Assembly: GCA_039198065.1 (NCBI GenBank)
Contig: JBCCTU010000001.1
Location: forward strand, 124,001-188,000
Direction of reading: 5' to 3'
Origin: CALHVX01 sp039198065
GTDB lineage: Bacteria; Pseudomonadota; Gammaproteobacteria; Pseudomonadales; Azotimanducaceae
DNA: 64,000 nt
The notes below the pieces were generated by a model. The model had not been told where the DNA came from. It saw nothing but the letters and a program-made list of their open reading frames with translations, and made no database searches. Each line of letters starts with the position of its first letter. Positions within the stretch are counted from its first letter, which is position 1. A program made the position numbers and the translations under genes. This document shows, one piece after another, positions 16,816 to 24,341 of this stretch.

Positions 16816-17940
16816 TTACTCCGCCCCGGGCAACGTACTGGAGCGGACGTTCATGAAGGCCTGTTCGGTAATCTCGTGATAGGCGCGGACATCGGCGAGA
16901 AAACTCATATAGCTGTCGTAAATCTTCCGCGCCAACGGGTCATCACCGATCGACTCTTCAACCACATCGAGCGAGATCGCATGAAGTTTCTTCAAAACAT
17001 CATCGGGTAAACGCCGAACCTCTACACCGTGCTCCTGCACCAGGGTCTTCAGGGCGCTGCCGTTGCGCGCAACGAACTCCGACAACATGTCTTCGTTGAC
17101 CATACGGGAGGCAGTCTCGATCATGAACTGGAGGTCCGGGGGTAAGGAATCCCAGGCGTCTTTGTTCACCATCGCCTCGAGGGTGGGACCCGGTTCATGC
17201 CAGCCCGGGTAGTAGTAGTACTTGGCGGCATTAAACAGGCCCAGGGCCAGGTCGTTGTACGGGCCGACCCATTCCGTTGCATCGATCACGCCGGTCTGCA
17301 GCGAGGTGAACACCTGATCACCGGGCAGAGATACAGGCAGTCCTCCGGCTCGCTTGAGGACTTCACCACCCATGCCGGGTATGCGCATGCGCAGACCGTT
17401 CAGATCGTCGACGGAATTGATTTCTTTGTTGAACCAACCAGCCATCTGAACACCTGAGTTGCCCGCCGCAATCGGCACTAGATTGAACTTCGCATACAGC
17501 TCGCGCCACAGTTCCATGCCGCCGCCATAATGCAACCAGCCATTCATTTCTTGAGCGTTCATGCCAAAAGGAATGGTCGCGAACAGTGCAGCCACCGGCG
17601 CTTTACCGCGCCAGTAGTACGCGGCACCGTGGCCCATCTGAGCGCTGCCCTGGGACACCGCGTCGAATACCTCAAACGCGCCCACGAGTTCGTTGGCGCC
17701 GTACACCTTGATGTCGAGCCGACCGTTACTCATTTCGCGCAGCCGATTGGCCAGGTTTTCCGGCGCGAGTCCAAGGCCTGGCAGATTTTTGGGCCAGGTC
17801 GTGATGAGCCGCCAGCGGTAAACTTTTTGTTGCGCGGCTGGTGCTTCGGTTCCGCCCGACGAACCTCCGCTTTCACCGCAGCCCGCGATGCCGAAGACCC
17901 CTAAGGCCAGCACCAACGCAATCGATCCCCTTACGCCCAT
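16816..17940 (-). CDS. dctP: TRAP transporter substrate-binding lipoprotein (TakP-like)
   Basis: This 374-residue extracytoplasmic binding protein has a lipobox (GIAGC, Cys near residue 21) and a Gly/Ser linker. The conserved blocks RWRLITTWPKNLPGLG, GSAQMGHGAAYYWRGKAP, GLRMRIPGMGGEV and GVIDATEWVGPYNDLALGL resemble the TakP branch, which binds 2-oxo acids and related monocarboxylates. That assignment is from memory of family motifs. The frame is open to 18039, but the ATG at 17940 gives a proper lipoprotein signal. Membrane partners are probably at 12397-14384 on the other strand. Confidence 0.88.
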   Translation of the reverse strand: MGVRGSIALVLALGVFGIAGCGESGGSSGGTEAPAAQQKVYRWRLITTWPKNLPGLGLAPENLANRLREMSNGRLDIKVYGANELVGAFEVFDAVSQGSAQMGHGAAYYWRGKAPVAALFATIPFGMNAQEMNGWLHYGGGMELWRELYAKFNLVPIAAGNSGVQMAGWFNKEINSVDDLNGLRMRIPGMGGEVLKRAGGLPVSLPGDQVFTSLQTGVIDATEWVGPYNDLALGLFNAAKYYYYPGWHEPGPTLEAMVNKDAWDSLPPDLQFMIETASRMVNEDMLSEFVARNGSALKTLVQEHGVEVRRLPDDVLKKLHAISLDVVEESIGDDPLARKIYDSYMSFLADVRAYHEITEQAFMNVRSSTLPGAE

Positions 17941-17996
17941 TCTCAATCCCCTCTCTCTTGATCTTCTAGTGTCGCAGCCACCGGTGGGGACGCGAG

Positions 17997-20219
17997 TCAG
18001 TCCAACATCTCCAGGTTGGCGTAGCCGAGCATCAGCCACTTGGCTCCGGCTTCAGCAAAGTTCACCTCAACCCGAGCGCGATCTCCGCTTCCTTCGCACT
18101 GCAGCACGACACCCTCACCGAATTTTCCATGCCGTACGCTCTGGCCGATACGCAGCGCGGCGTTGTCGTCCTCGAACAACGCCGCCGCGGTGCCCCGGGT
18201 ACGTGGCGCATCGTAGGGCCGCTGAACGGAACTGTTCAGCCGCACTTCTTGCAATAACGCCTGTGGAATCTCGCGAATGAATCGGGACGGTCGGTTGTAG
18301 CTGTCGCTACCGTGCAGACGCCGTGTTTCCGCGTAGGTCAGATACAGTTCCTTCATGGCTCGGGTAATACCGACGTAACACAGCCGCCGCTCTTCTTCGA
18401 TACGCCCTGGCTCCTCCGCCGACATGCGGTGGGGAAACAGGTTTTCTTCCATCCCGGCAAGAAACACCAACGGAAATTCGAGCCCCTTTGCCGAATGCAG
18501 GGTCATCATCTGAACCGACGGGCCCTCGTCTCCCTCGCGCTCGCCAGCGTCCAGCGCGACCTGGTCGAGAAACTCCTGCAGCTCGCTCAAGGGCTCATCG
18601 GTGCTGTTTTCCGCATCCGTCTCGCCCTGGCCCGGCATAAGCGGAAACACCAGATCGCCGCTGAACTGACGACAGGCGCTGACCAGCTCGTCGAGGTTCT
18701 CCTTCCGCGCAATACCGCGTTCACCTTTCTCGCTGCCGTGAAACTCGTAAAGGCCCGTGTCTTCGATGCAATGCGTCGCAATATCGTGCAGCGATAACTC
18801 ATGACAGGTGGCTGCCAGGCTGTCGATGAGCTGCATGAACGGAGCGACCTTAGCCGCGATGCGACCGGCAAACGCGCCGTCCACCAGCCCCTGATGCGCG
18901 GCATCCCAGAGCGACACGCCGCGGCGCCGCGCTTCCATGCGAATGGCTTCAACGGTTTTGTCACCAACGCCCCGGGTTGGAACATTGATCACCCGCTCAA
19001 AGGCCGTATCGGCATTGCGGTCAACGATGAGTCGCATATAGGCGAGCGCGTTCTTGATCTCTGCGCGCTCGAAAAACCGCATACCACCGTAGATCCGATA
19101 CGGTATCTGCGCGCGTAGGAAGGATTCTTCAAGCACCCGGGACTGGGCGTTGGATCGGTACAGGACCGCGACCTCCTGCGGGCTGCCACCGCGATCGATC
19201 CACTCCTGGGTGCGATCGGAGATGAAGCGGGCCTCATCGAGATCATTGAAACCCGAGTACACGCGGATCGGGTCACCGTCGACGCCGTCGGTCCACAGAT
19301 TCTTTCCCAGCCGGTCGCTGTTACGAGCAATCAGTCCATTCGCCGCATTAAGAATATTCGCCGTCGAGCGATAGTTCTGCTCCAGACGGATTGTCGTAAC
19401 CGGGCTGAAGTCCTGCTCAAAGCGGTGAATGTTCTCGATCTTCGCGCCGCGCCAGCCGTAGATCGACTGGTCGTCGTCGCCAACAGCCATGACCGTGCAC
19501 TGCTTGCCGGCCAGCACCCGCAACCAGGCGTACTGGATCGTGTTGGTGTCCTGGAACTCGTCTACCAGCAGGTGCTGGAACCGGGCCTGATAGTGACCGA
19601 GCAGTACCGGATCCTCGAGCCAAAGCTCGTAGCTGCGCAGCAGCAGCTCGGCGAAGTCGACCAGACCACCCTGTTGGCACAGTTCTTCGTAGGACTCGTA
19701 GATCTTCTTGTGGGTGATCTGGAACAGATCATCGCTGACCGGAACATCTTTGGCGCGTCGTCCCTCGTCCTTCTGGGCGTTGATGAACCAGGTGGCCTGG
19801 CGCGCTGGCCACTTCTGCTCATCGATATCCAGAGCCCGCATCACGCGTTTGACCAGGCGCTGCTGATCGTCCGCATCGAGGATCTGAAAACTCTGCGGCA
19901 GGCCAGCCTCCTGCCAGTGCATACGCAGTAGACGGTGCGCGAGGCTGTGGAAGGTCCCGACCCACATGCTGCGTACCGGCACATTCAGCAGCGCTTCCGT
20001 GCGCTGACGCATCTCGGCTGCCGCCTTGTTGGTGAAGGTCACGGCCAGTATCGACTGCGCAGAGGCACTTTCCGCCTCGACCAGCCAAGCAATACGATGC
20101 ACCAGCACCCGCGTCTTTCCACTACCGGCACCGGCGATGACGAGAAGGTTTTCAGTTGGCGCGGTAACAGCATCCCGCTGGCGGTCGTTGAGTCCCTCGA
20201 ATATGTGGGTGACATCCAT
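17997..20219 (-). CDS. uvrD: DNA helicase II UvrD
   Basis: This superfamily 1A 3'-to-5' helicase acts in nucleotide excision and mismatch repair. The 740-residue product has the usual length and motifs: Q-motif region (LNDRQRDAVTAP), Walker A IAGAGSGKTRVL near residue 30, VDEFQDTNTIQYAWL, VGDDDQSIYGWRGA, and the C-terminal helicase motifs MTLHSAKGLEFPLVFLAGME and RRLCYVGITRAMKELYLTYA. The end (GKFGEGVVLQCEG and on) is the typical UvrD tail. It is an ordinary core gene. Confidence 0.96.
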   Translation of the reverse strand: MDVTHIFEGLNDRQRDAVTAPTENLLVIAGAGSGKTRVLVHRIAWLVEAESASAQSILAVTFTNKAAAEMRQRTEALLNVPVRSMWVGTFHSLAHRLLRMHWQEAGLPQSFQILDADDQQRLVKRVMRALDIDEQKWPARQATWFINAQKDEGRRAKDVPVSDDLFQITHKKIYESYEELCQQGGLVDFAELLLRSYELWLEDPVLLGHYQARFQHLLVDEFQDTNTIQYAWLRVLAGKQCTVMAVGDDDQSIYGWRGAKIENIHRFEQDFSPVTTIRLEQNYRSTANILNAANGLIARNSDRLGKNLWTDGVDGDPIRVYSGFNDLDEARFISDRTQEWIDRGGSPQEVAVLYRSNAQSRVLEESFLRAQIPYRIYGGMRFFERAEIKNALAYMRLIVDRNADTAFERVINVPTRGVGDKTVEAIRMEARRRGVSLWDAAHQGLVDGAFAGRIAAKVAPFMQLIDSLAATCHELSLHDIATHCIEDTGLYEFHGSEKGERGIARKENLDELVSACRQFSGDLVFPLMPGQGETDAENSTDEPLSELQEFLDQVALDAGEREGDEGPSVQMMTLHSAKGLEFPLVFLAGMEENLFPHRMSAEEPGRIEEERRLCYVGITRAMKELYLTYAETRRLHGSDSYNRPSRFIREIPQALLQEVRLNSSVQRPYDAPRTRGTAAALFEDDNAALRIGQSVRHGKFGEGVVLQCEGSGDRARVEVNFAEAGAKWLMLGYANLEMLD

Positions 20220-20373
20220 CGGGTGCGGTCTCTACTCCTGTCGTTTGTACTGCGCGGTTGCGGCGGGCCAACGGAGCAGCCCGTGATCAGAATCGGGCTC
20301 GACGCGCCGAGCCCGGTAGCTTACTGACCCGACGCGGGACTTCCTACTTGAACGTAAATCGCAAGCCAACGGC

Positions 20374-20387
20374 GCACAGTCTGGTGC
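20374..20387. promoter_or_regulatory. Possible NtrC-type site upstream of the porin gene
   Basis: GCACAGTCTGGTGC resembles the NtrC palindrome GCAC-N7-GTGC but has a 6-base centre. A second half-site GCACCA lies at 20474-20479. Both are 100-210 bases upstream of the sigma-54-like promoter at 20586, a normal enhancer distance. The match is imperfect, so this is tentative. Confidence 0.3.
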
Positions 20388-20585
20388 GATGCCGACATGC
20401 TGCGCGCCACAACGGGACAGGGTGCCGCCCCCAAGTCAGGGTCGACTGAAATCAACAGTGGCCGACTACTGGGGCACCAAGGATTCCCGCAGAGGCCCGC
20501 ATCGCTCGAATTGACGCTTATTAACAAGGGCTTAGTGCGCGGAGAGCACGCCAAAGCGGTTCTTCGCGTACATTGCAGTGCTACT

Positions 20586-20600
20586 TGGCCTGCAAATTGC
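20586..20600 (+). promoter_or_regulatory. Sigma-54-type promoter of the porin gene
   Basis: TGGCCT-N5-TTGC matches the -24 GG and -12 GC elements with the required spacing (consensus TGGCAC-N5-TTGC). Transcription would start near 20612, leaving a leader of about 150 bases before the porin ATG. Confidence 0.5.
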
Positions 20601-20618
20601 TTCGCCTGGAGCGCGAAT

Positions 20619-20650
20619 GCGGCGCGCGGGTGACTCAGTCACTGCGCCGC
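20619..20650 (+). ncRNA. Leader hairpin upstream of the porin terminator
   Basis: GCGGCGC (20619-20625) pairs perfectly with GCGCCGC (20644-20650). Inside it, GTGAC pairs with GTCAC around a 3-base loop. This stem-loop begins just after the predicted sigma-54 start and about 45 bases before the terminator, where a NasT/ANTAR recognition hairpin would be expected. I could not assign the two ANTAR hexaloops with confidence. Confidence 0.35.
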
Positions 20651-20665
20651 GATCGCACCAAATTT
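20650..20665. repeat. 16-base motif shared by the porin and nrtA upstream regions
   Basis: CGATCGCACCAAATTT occurs here and again exactly at 24003-24018. It contains the NtrC-like half-site GCACCA. Here it lies downstream of the predicted promoter; at the second site it lies upstream. Its role is not known. Confidence 0.6.
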
Positions 20666-20695
20666 TGCAGACCGTTGCGGATGTCGGCACAGAAG

Positions 20696-20733
20696 CCCGC
20701 TATCGCCCGTTCGAGGTGGTAGCGGGTTTTTTT
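20696..20733 (+). terminator. Intrinsic terminator in the porin leader
   Basis: CCCGCTA (20696-20702) pairs with TAGCGGG (20720-20726), extended inward by five more pairs including two G-U, around a 7-base loop, and is followed by seven T. It ends 31 bases before the porin ATG, so it would stop transcription before the gene unless overridden. This fits NasT antitermination. Confidence 0.75.
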
Positions 20734-20764
20734 ATGGCTGGCGCTCTCAGCATGGAGAACCTAA

Positions 20765-21982
20765 ATGAACCACCCTGTGCGCACCTGGATACCGCTGGCT
20801 CTGGCTGGAGTGCTGAGCACCGTCGCTGCACCGGCTACCGCCGATACTCTTGAAGATCTCTCCGACGCCGTTGCCGGCGGGACGGTGAAGACAAACTTCC
20901 GGTACCGCTATGAGTACGTCGACCAGGAAGGCTTTGACGAGGAAGCTGGCGCATCGACGCTCCTTGCTCGACTGACCTACACCTCAGCACCGGTGTTCGA
21001 TGGCTGGCAGCTAGGCCTCGAGGCCGACTACGTCGCCCTCATCGGCGATGAAAACTACAACTCGACGGAAAATGGCAACACCGAGTTTCCAGTCGTCGCG
21101 GACCCTGAAGGCTTTGATCTGAACCTTGCCTTCCTTCGCTACAAGAAAGACAGCTTCACCTTTACCGGCGGCCGACAGCGCATTGCCTTCGGCGATCAGC
21201 GCTTCGTCGGCGGCGTTGCCTGGCGGCAGAACGAGCAGACCTACGATTCGCTGCGCTTTCAGTACGGTGTCAACGAGAAACTGAAGCTGGACTACAGCTA
21301 CATCTGGAACGTAAACCGGATCTTCGGCCCCGACGACGGCGCCCAGCCCGCCGACTGGCACGGAAATTCGCATCTTTTGGCCGCCGACTACGCCATCGCC
21401 GAAGGACACTCGCTGCGTGGCTTCGCCTACTTGCTGGACTTCGAGAATGGCAACGGGCGGCCGAACTCGAACAACACCTTTGGCCTGCGCTACCGGGGAA
21501 AGGTTGGTGCCGTTGGCCTCAACGCAACCGTCGCAACCCAGAGCGACGCCGGCGACAACCCGGTGAGCTTCGACGCCGATTACCTCGGGCTCGAGGCAAG
21601 CTATGCGCTCAAACCGCTGACGCCGTTCGTCGGCTACGAGCTGCTCGGCAGCGACGACGGCAACTTCGCCTTTCGATCGCCGCTGGCGACGCTACACAAG
21701 TTCAACGGGTTTGCGGACCTGTTTCTGTTAACACCCAATTCGGGTATCGAAGATACCTACGTCGGGGTGCGCGGTAAGCTCGGCGGCGTGAATCTCATGG
21801 CTCGATACCATGACTTCCAGTCCGACGAAGGCAGCATCGACTACGGCACCGAGTTCAATGTCGTCGCCACCTGGCAGGTTACCAAGCACTTTACGACGCA
21901 GCTGAAGTTTGCCGACTACAGCGCCGATGACTTCGGCCGCGACACCACCAAGTTCTGGTTTTCGATGATCGTCAAGCTGTAG
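20765..21982 (+). CDS. Outer-membrane beta-barrel porin, alginate-export-like; candidate nitrate porin
   Basis: This 405-residue protein has a signal peptide cleaved near PATA-DTLEDL (about residue 26). It is followed by alternating beta strands rich in aromatic residues and ends in FSMIVKL, a typical outer-membrane barrel terminus. The pattern RQRIAFGDQRFVGGVAWRQNEQTYD resembles the alginate-export/OprD-type porin family. It lies directly upstream of nasTS, and its leader has a sigma-54-like promoter and a terminator like those ahead of nrtA. I infer that it admits nitrate, nitrite or a related nutrient; the substrate is not shown by sequence. Confidence 0.8.
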   Translation: MNHPVRTWIPLALAGVLSTVAAPATADTLEDLSDAVAGGTVKTNFRYRYEYVDQEGFDEEAGASTLLARLTYTSAPVFDGWQLGLEADYVALIGDENYNSTENGNTEFPVVADPEGFDLNLAFLRYKKDSFTFTGGRQRIAFGDQRFVGGVAWRQNEQTYDSLRFQYGVNEKLKLDYSYIWNVNRIFGPDDGAQPADWHGNSHLLAADYAIAEGHSLRGFAYLLDFENGNGRPNSNNTFGLRYRGKVGAVGLNATVATQSDAGDNPVSFDADYLGLEASYALKPLTPFVGYELLGSDDGNFAFRSPLATLHKFNGFADLFLLTPNSGIEDTYVGVRGKLGGVNLMARYHDFQSDEGSIDYGTEFNVVATWQVTKHFTTQLKFADYSADDFGRDTTKFWFSMIVKL

Positions 21983-22041
21983 CACTCGGGCCGTCGACGC
22001 TGCGCAGCAATGGCGGAGGCGCATGCAGGCTTGACGAGGAG

Positions 22042-22056
22042 TGGCACTAGATTTGC
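22042..22056 (+). promoter_or_regulatory. Sigma-54 promoter of nasTS
   Basis: TGGCACTAGATTTGC is an exact match to the sigma-54 consensus TGGCAC-N5-TTGC, 95 bases before the nasT ATG. The predicted start site is near 22068. No terminator-like hairpin follows in this leader, so nasTS itself seems not to be attenuated. Confidence 0.75.
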
Positions 22057-22150
22057 AGTCCCGATAGCACTTCGATAAGGACCGGCAGCGTGCCATCCAG
22101 TGGTGCGTTGACGGCCCGTCGGTCGCTACCCGTTTCTGCACAGACCCGCC

Positions 22151-22759
22151 ATGAGCGAACCGCTTCGCATCCTACTCATCGACGACGACTCCGAACGGGC
22201 CTGCTTTGTCACCGAGAGCCTTAGCAAGGCCGGCTTCGTTCCCTTGCGGGCTCGGGCGCTGTCGCATCGGCTGCTGAACGACATTGTGCAGGCAAACCCC
22301 GATGTGATCCTGGTCGACATGGAGAGCCCGGGGCGGGACATTCTCGAAAGCCTCACCCTGGTCTCTACCCACAATCCAACGCCCATAGTCATGTACGCAC
22401 GCGAGCAAGACCCGGAGACAATCAAGCAGGCCGTTGCAAGCGGAGTAAGTACTTACTTAGTCGGTGATATCGACACCGAAAGGGTCGGCCCCGTGATCGA
22501 GGTCGCCCTCGCCCAGTTCGGGTCCTATCAGCAGCTGCGCAAGGAACTCGAAGAAACCCGCTCCGAGCTCGAGGATCGACGCCTGATCGACCGAGCCAAG
22601 CAGGTGCTCTGCGACGAGTTCCAGCTCTCCGAACAGGAGGCCTACCAACGCATTCGCAATCAGGCCATGCAAGAACGGGTGCGTACCAGCGAGATTGCGC
22701 GGCGACTGCTTGACCGACAGGCCCAGAGGCAGGACCCGAAGCCGAGGCGCGAGCCATGA
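22151..22759 (+). CDS. nasT: NasT-type ANTAR response regulator (antiterminator)
   Basis: This 202-residue protein has an N-terminal receiver-like domain (LRILLIDDDSERA; phospho-acceptor-like Asp in DVILVDMESPG) and a C-terminal ANTAR RNA-binding domain from about residue 140. The ANTAR pattern includes RRLIDRAKQVL, LSEQEAYQRIRNQAM and IARRLLDRQ. NasT-family proteins bind tandem leader hairpins and prevent termination ahead of nitrate-assimilation genes, and are held inactive by NasS without nitrate or nitrite. It overlaps nasS by 4 bases. Its targets here are probably the leaders at 20612-20764 and 24100-24341. Confidence 0.92.
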   Translation: MSEPLRILLIDDDSERACFVTESLSKAGFVPLRARALSHRLLNDIVQANPDVILVDMESPGRDILESLTLVSTHNPTPIVMYAREQDPETIKQAVASGVSTYLVGDIDTERVGPVIEVALAQFGSYQQLRKELEETRSELEDRRLIDRAKQVLCDEFQLSEQEAYQRIRNQAMQERVRTSEIARRLLDRQAQRQDPKPRREP

Positions 22760-23943
22760 ACGAAGAGCTCCCGACCGCTGAACAACCAACGCTGGCGCTC
22801 GGCTATCTGACGCTAGTCGACTCCGCGCCGATGATCGCCGCGGAAGCCCTCGGCCTTTATGAGCAACTCGGTTTATCGGTCACGCTGCATCGCGAGGTGT
22901 CCTGGGCGAATCTGCGCGACAAGCTCGTCGCCGGTCACTACGACGCGGTACAAATGCTCGCGCCGCTCCCCGCCATGACGACGCTTGGCGCCAGCGGTCT
23001 CCGCGCGCCGCTGATCACCGGGCTGGTGCTGTCCCGCAACGGCAACGCGATCACGCTGGGCAATCACCTGCTGCCCGCAGAGACGGATCTCGAAGCGATT
23101 CGACAGGCACCGACGGCCACCGAAGCCGCGTTTCGCCAGGGCGCCGCCCTTGCCAGACACCAAGCGAACCAGCACGAACCGCTGACCTTCGGTGTCGTAC
23201 ACAGTTTCTCCAGCCACACGATCCTCATTCGCCGCTGGTTGCGTCAGGCGGGGCTCGACCCGGACATCGACGCCCGGTTCCTTGTGGTTCCCCCGAGCCA
23301 GATGCCGGACAGTCTGGCGCAGGGCTTAATCGATGGCTTCTGTGCCGGCGAGCCGTGGAATTCCCAGGCCGTGGCCGACGGTTCCGGCTTTATCGCCACG
23401 AGCGGCGTCGACGTTTGGCGCGACGCGCCGGAGAAAACGCTGTGCGTCAACGACCGCTGGCAACAGGAGCATCCGGCAACTCACACGCGTCTGCAGCTCG
23501 CCTTACTCGCCGCCTGCGCGTGGCTCGCCAAACCGGAGCACCGCCATACCTTCGCCCGGATCCTGTCTGATCGACTGTACCTAGACCTGCCCGAAGCGGT
23601 GCTGATGCCGGCACTGACCGGGGAACTGCGCTTTCATCGCGATGAGCAGCCTCGAAACATCAACGATTACCTGATCTTTGATCCGCGGGTAGCTGGTCGA
23701 CCCGATGCCGCGGAAGGTCAGTATCTGATCGAACAGTGCGCCGAACTCATCGGCAAGGCGATCGATCCTAAAACCGTGGAAACACTGATCCGCAACACCT
23801 ACCGAAGCGATTTGTTCGACCCCGTCTACGACTACTTTCTCCGCCTGCCGCTGGACTCAGCGCTCCGCTCACCAGCCGCACCCACCAGCCTCCGATCGGC
23901 CATGGAAGACGACGACGAGCGCAGCAACGCTCAACGGCCCTGA
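22756..23943 (+). CDS. nasS: NasS nitrate/nitrite sensor (NrtA-like)
   Basis: This 395-residue protein is homologous to the periplasmic NrtA binding protein but has no signal peptide, so it is cytosolic, as NasS sensors are. Shared blocks include LGYLTLVDSAPMIAAEALGLY, VVPPSQMPDSLAQGLIDGFCAGEPWNSQA and RNTYRSDLFDPVYDYF. In known NasS-NasT systems the sensor sequesters NasT until nitrate or nitrite binds. It overlaps nasT by 4 bases. Confidence 0.9.
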   Translation: MNEELPTAEQPTLALGYLTLVDSAPMIAAEALGLYEQLGLSVTLHREVSWANLRDKLVAGHYDAVQMLAPLPAMTTLGASGLRAPLITGLVLSRNGNAITLGNHLLPAETDLEAIRQAPTATEAAFRQGAALARHQANQHEPLTFGVVHSFSSHTILIRRWLRQAGLDPDIDARFLVVPPSQMPDSLAQGLIDGFCAGEPWNSQAVADGSGFIATSGVDVWRDAPEKTLCVNDRWQQEHPATHTRLQLALLAACAWLAKPEHRHTFARILSDRLYLDLPEAVLMPALTGELRFHRDEQPRNINDYLIFDPRVAGRPDAAEGQYLIEQCAELIGKAIDPKTVETLIRNTYRSDLFDPVYDYFLRLPLDSALRSPAAPTSLRSAMEDDDERSNAQRP

Positions 23944-23944
23944 C

Positions 23945-23959
23945 GCACCAGCCAGGTGC
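23945..23959. promoter_or_regulatory. NtrC-type binding palindrome upstream of nrtA
   Basis: GCACCAGCCAGGTGC is a clean match to the NtrC enhancer pattern GCAC-N7-GTGC. It starts two bases after the nasS stop and lies about 115 bases upstream of the sigma-54 promoter at 24075, a normal enhancer distance. Confidence 0.6.
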
Positions 23960-24002
23960 GAATCGCGATCGGAACGCACACCAAGCGCCAAGCCAGGCTC
24001 GA

Positions 24003-24018
24003 CGATCGCACCAAATTT
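24003..24018. repeat. Second copy of the shared 16-base motif
   Basis: CGATCGCACCAAATTT is an exact repeat of 20650-20665. Here it lies between the NtrC-like palindrome and the sigma-54 promoter, so it may be a weaker NtrC site (GCACCA half-site). Confidence 0.6.
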
Positions 24019-24074
24019 CGGGTTGAGGACGGCCAGGACGCGCCGCTTAGGTCTGAATTTCACCAACCTGCACG

Positions 24075-24089
24075 TGGCACAGATCCTGC
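24075..24089 (+). promoter_or_regulatory. Sigma-54 promoter of the nrtABC-nir-nas operon
   Basis: TGGCACAGATCCTGC matches TGGCAC-N5-TTGC with one change (CTGC). The predicted start is near 24101, giving a leader of about 240 bases before the nrtA ATG. Confidence 0.65.
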
Positions 24090-24144
24090 AAATTCGTGTT
24101 AAGGCCAGATCAGCTACAAAAGCTCACCTGACCAAAGATTCGCT

Positions 24145-24281
24145 AACTGAACGCTCTGCGTAATACGGCTCAGTTGCGGACGCGTTGCGACGCCACTGTG
24201 ACCGGCGCGACGGCATAACGCATAGACGGCGCTAGCACTCTCCGCTGCGCCACACATTAAGACTCCTGAACGGCAATAGCG
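24145..24281 (+). ncRNA. Structured nrtA leader, candidate NasT target
   Basis: An AACTGA/TCAGTT stem encloses 24145-24175. Further down, GGCGCTA (24228-24234) can pair with TAGCGCC just before the terminator arm, and would compete slightly with it. GGCGC can alternatively pair with GCGCC near 24247-24251. These competing pairings are what an antitermination leader would show, but I did not fold the RNA and could not fix the ANTAR hexaloops. Confidence 0.35.
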
Positions 24282-24316
24282 CCCGAATGCACCGGTTTGC
24301 ATTCGGGTTTTTTTTT
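24282..24316 (+). terminator. Intrinsic terminator in the nrtA leader
   Basis: A perfect 10-bp stem, CCCGAATGCA with TGCATTCGGG, encloses the 6-base loop CCGGTT and is followed by nine T. It ends 25 bases before the nrtA ATG at 24342. A strong terminator in this position means the operon needs antitermination, consistent with NasT. The stem also rules out the earlier TTG at 24297 as the nrtA start. Confidence 0.88.
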
Positions 24317-24341
24317 GCCCGAAGGACCAACGAGAAGTTTC

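Noticed and set aside
20653..20669. TCGCAC and TTGC at the shared 16-base motif as a sigma-54 promoter
   Set aside because: The spacer is six bases instead of five, and the second copy of the motif has no -12 element.
24297..24341. TTG at 24297 as the start of nrtA
   Set aside because: It lies in the loop and 3' arm of the terminator hairpin; the ATG at 24342 begins a proper signal peptide.
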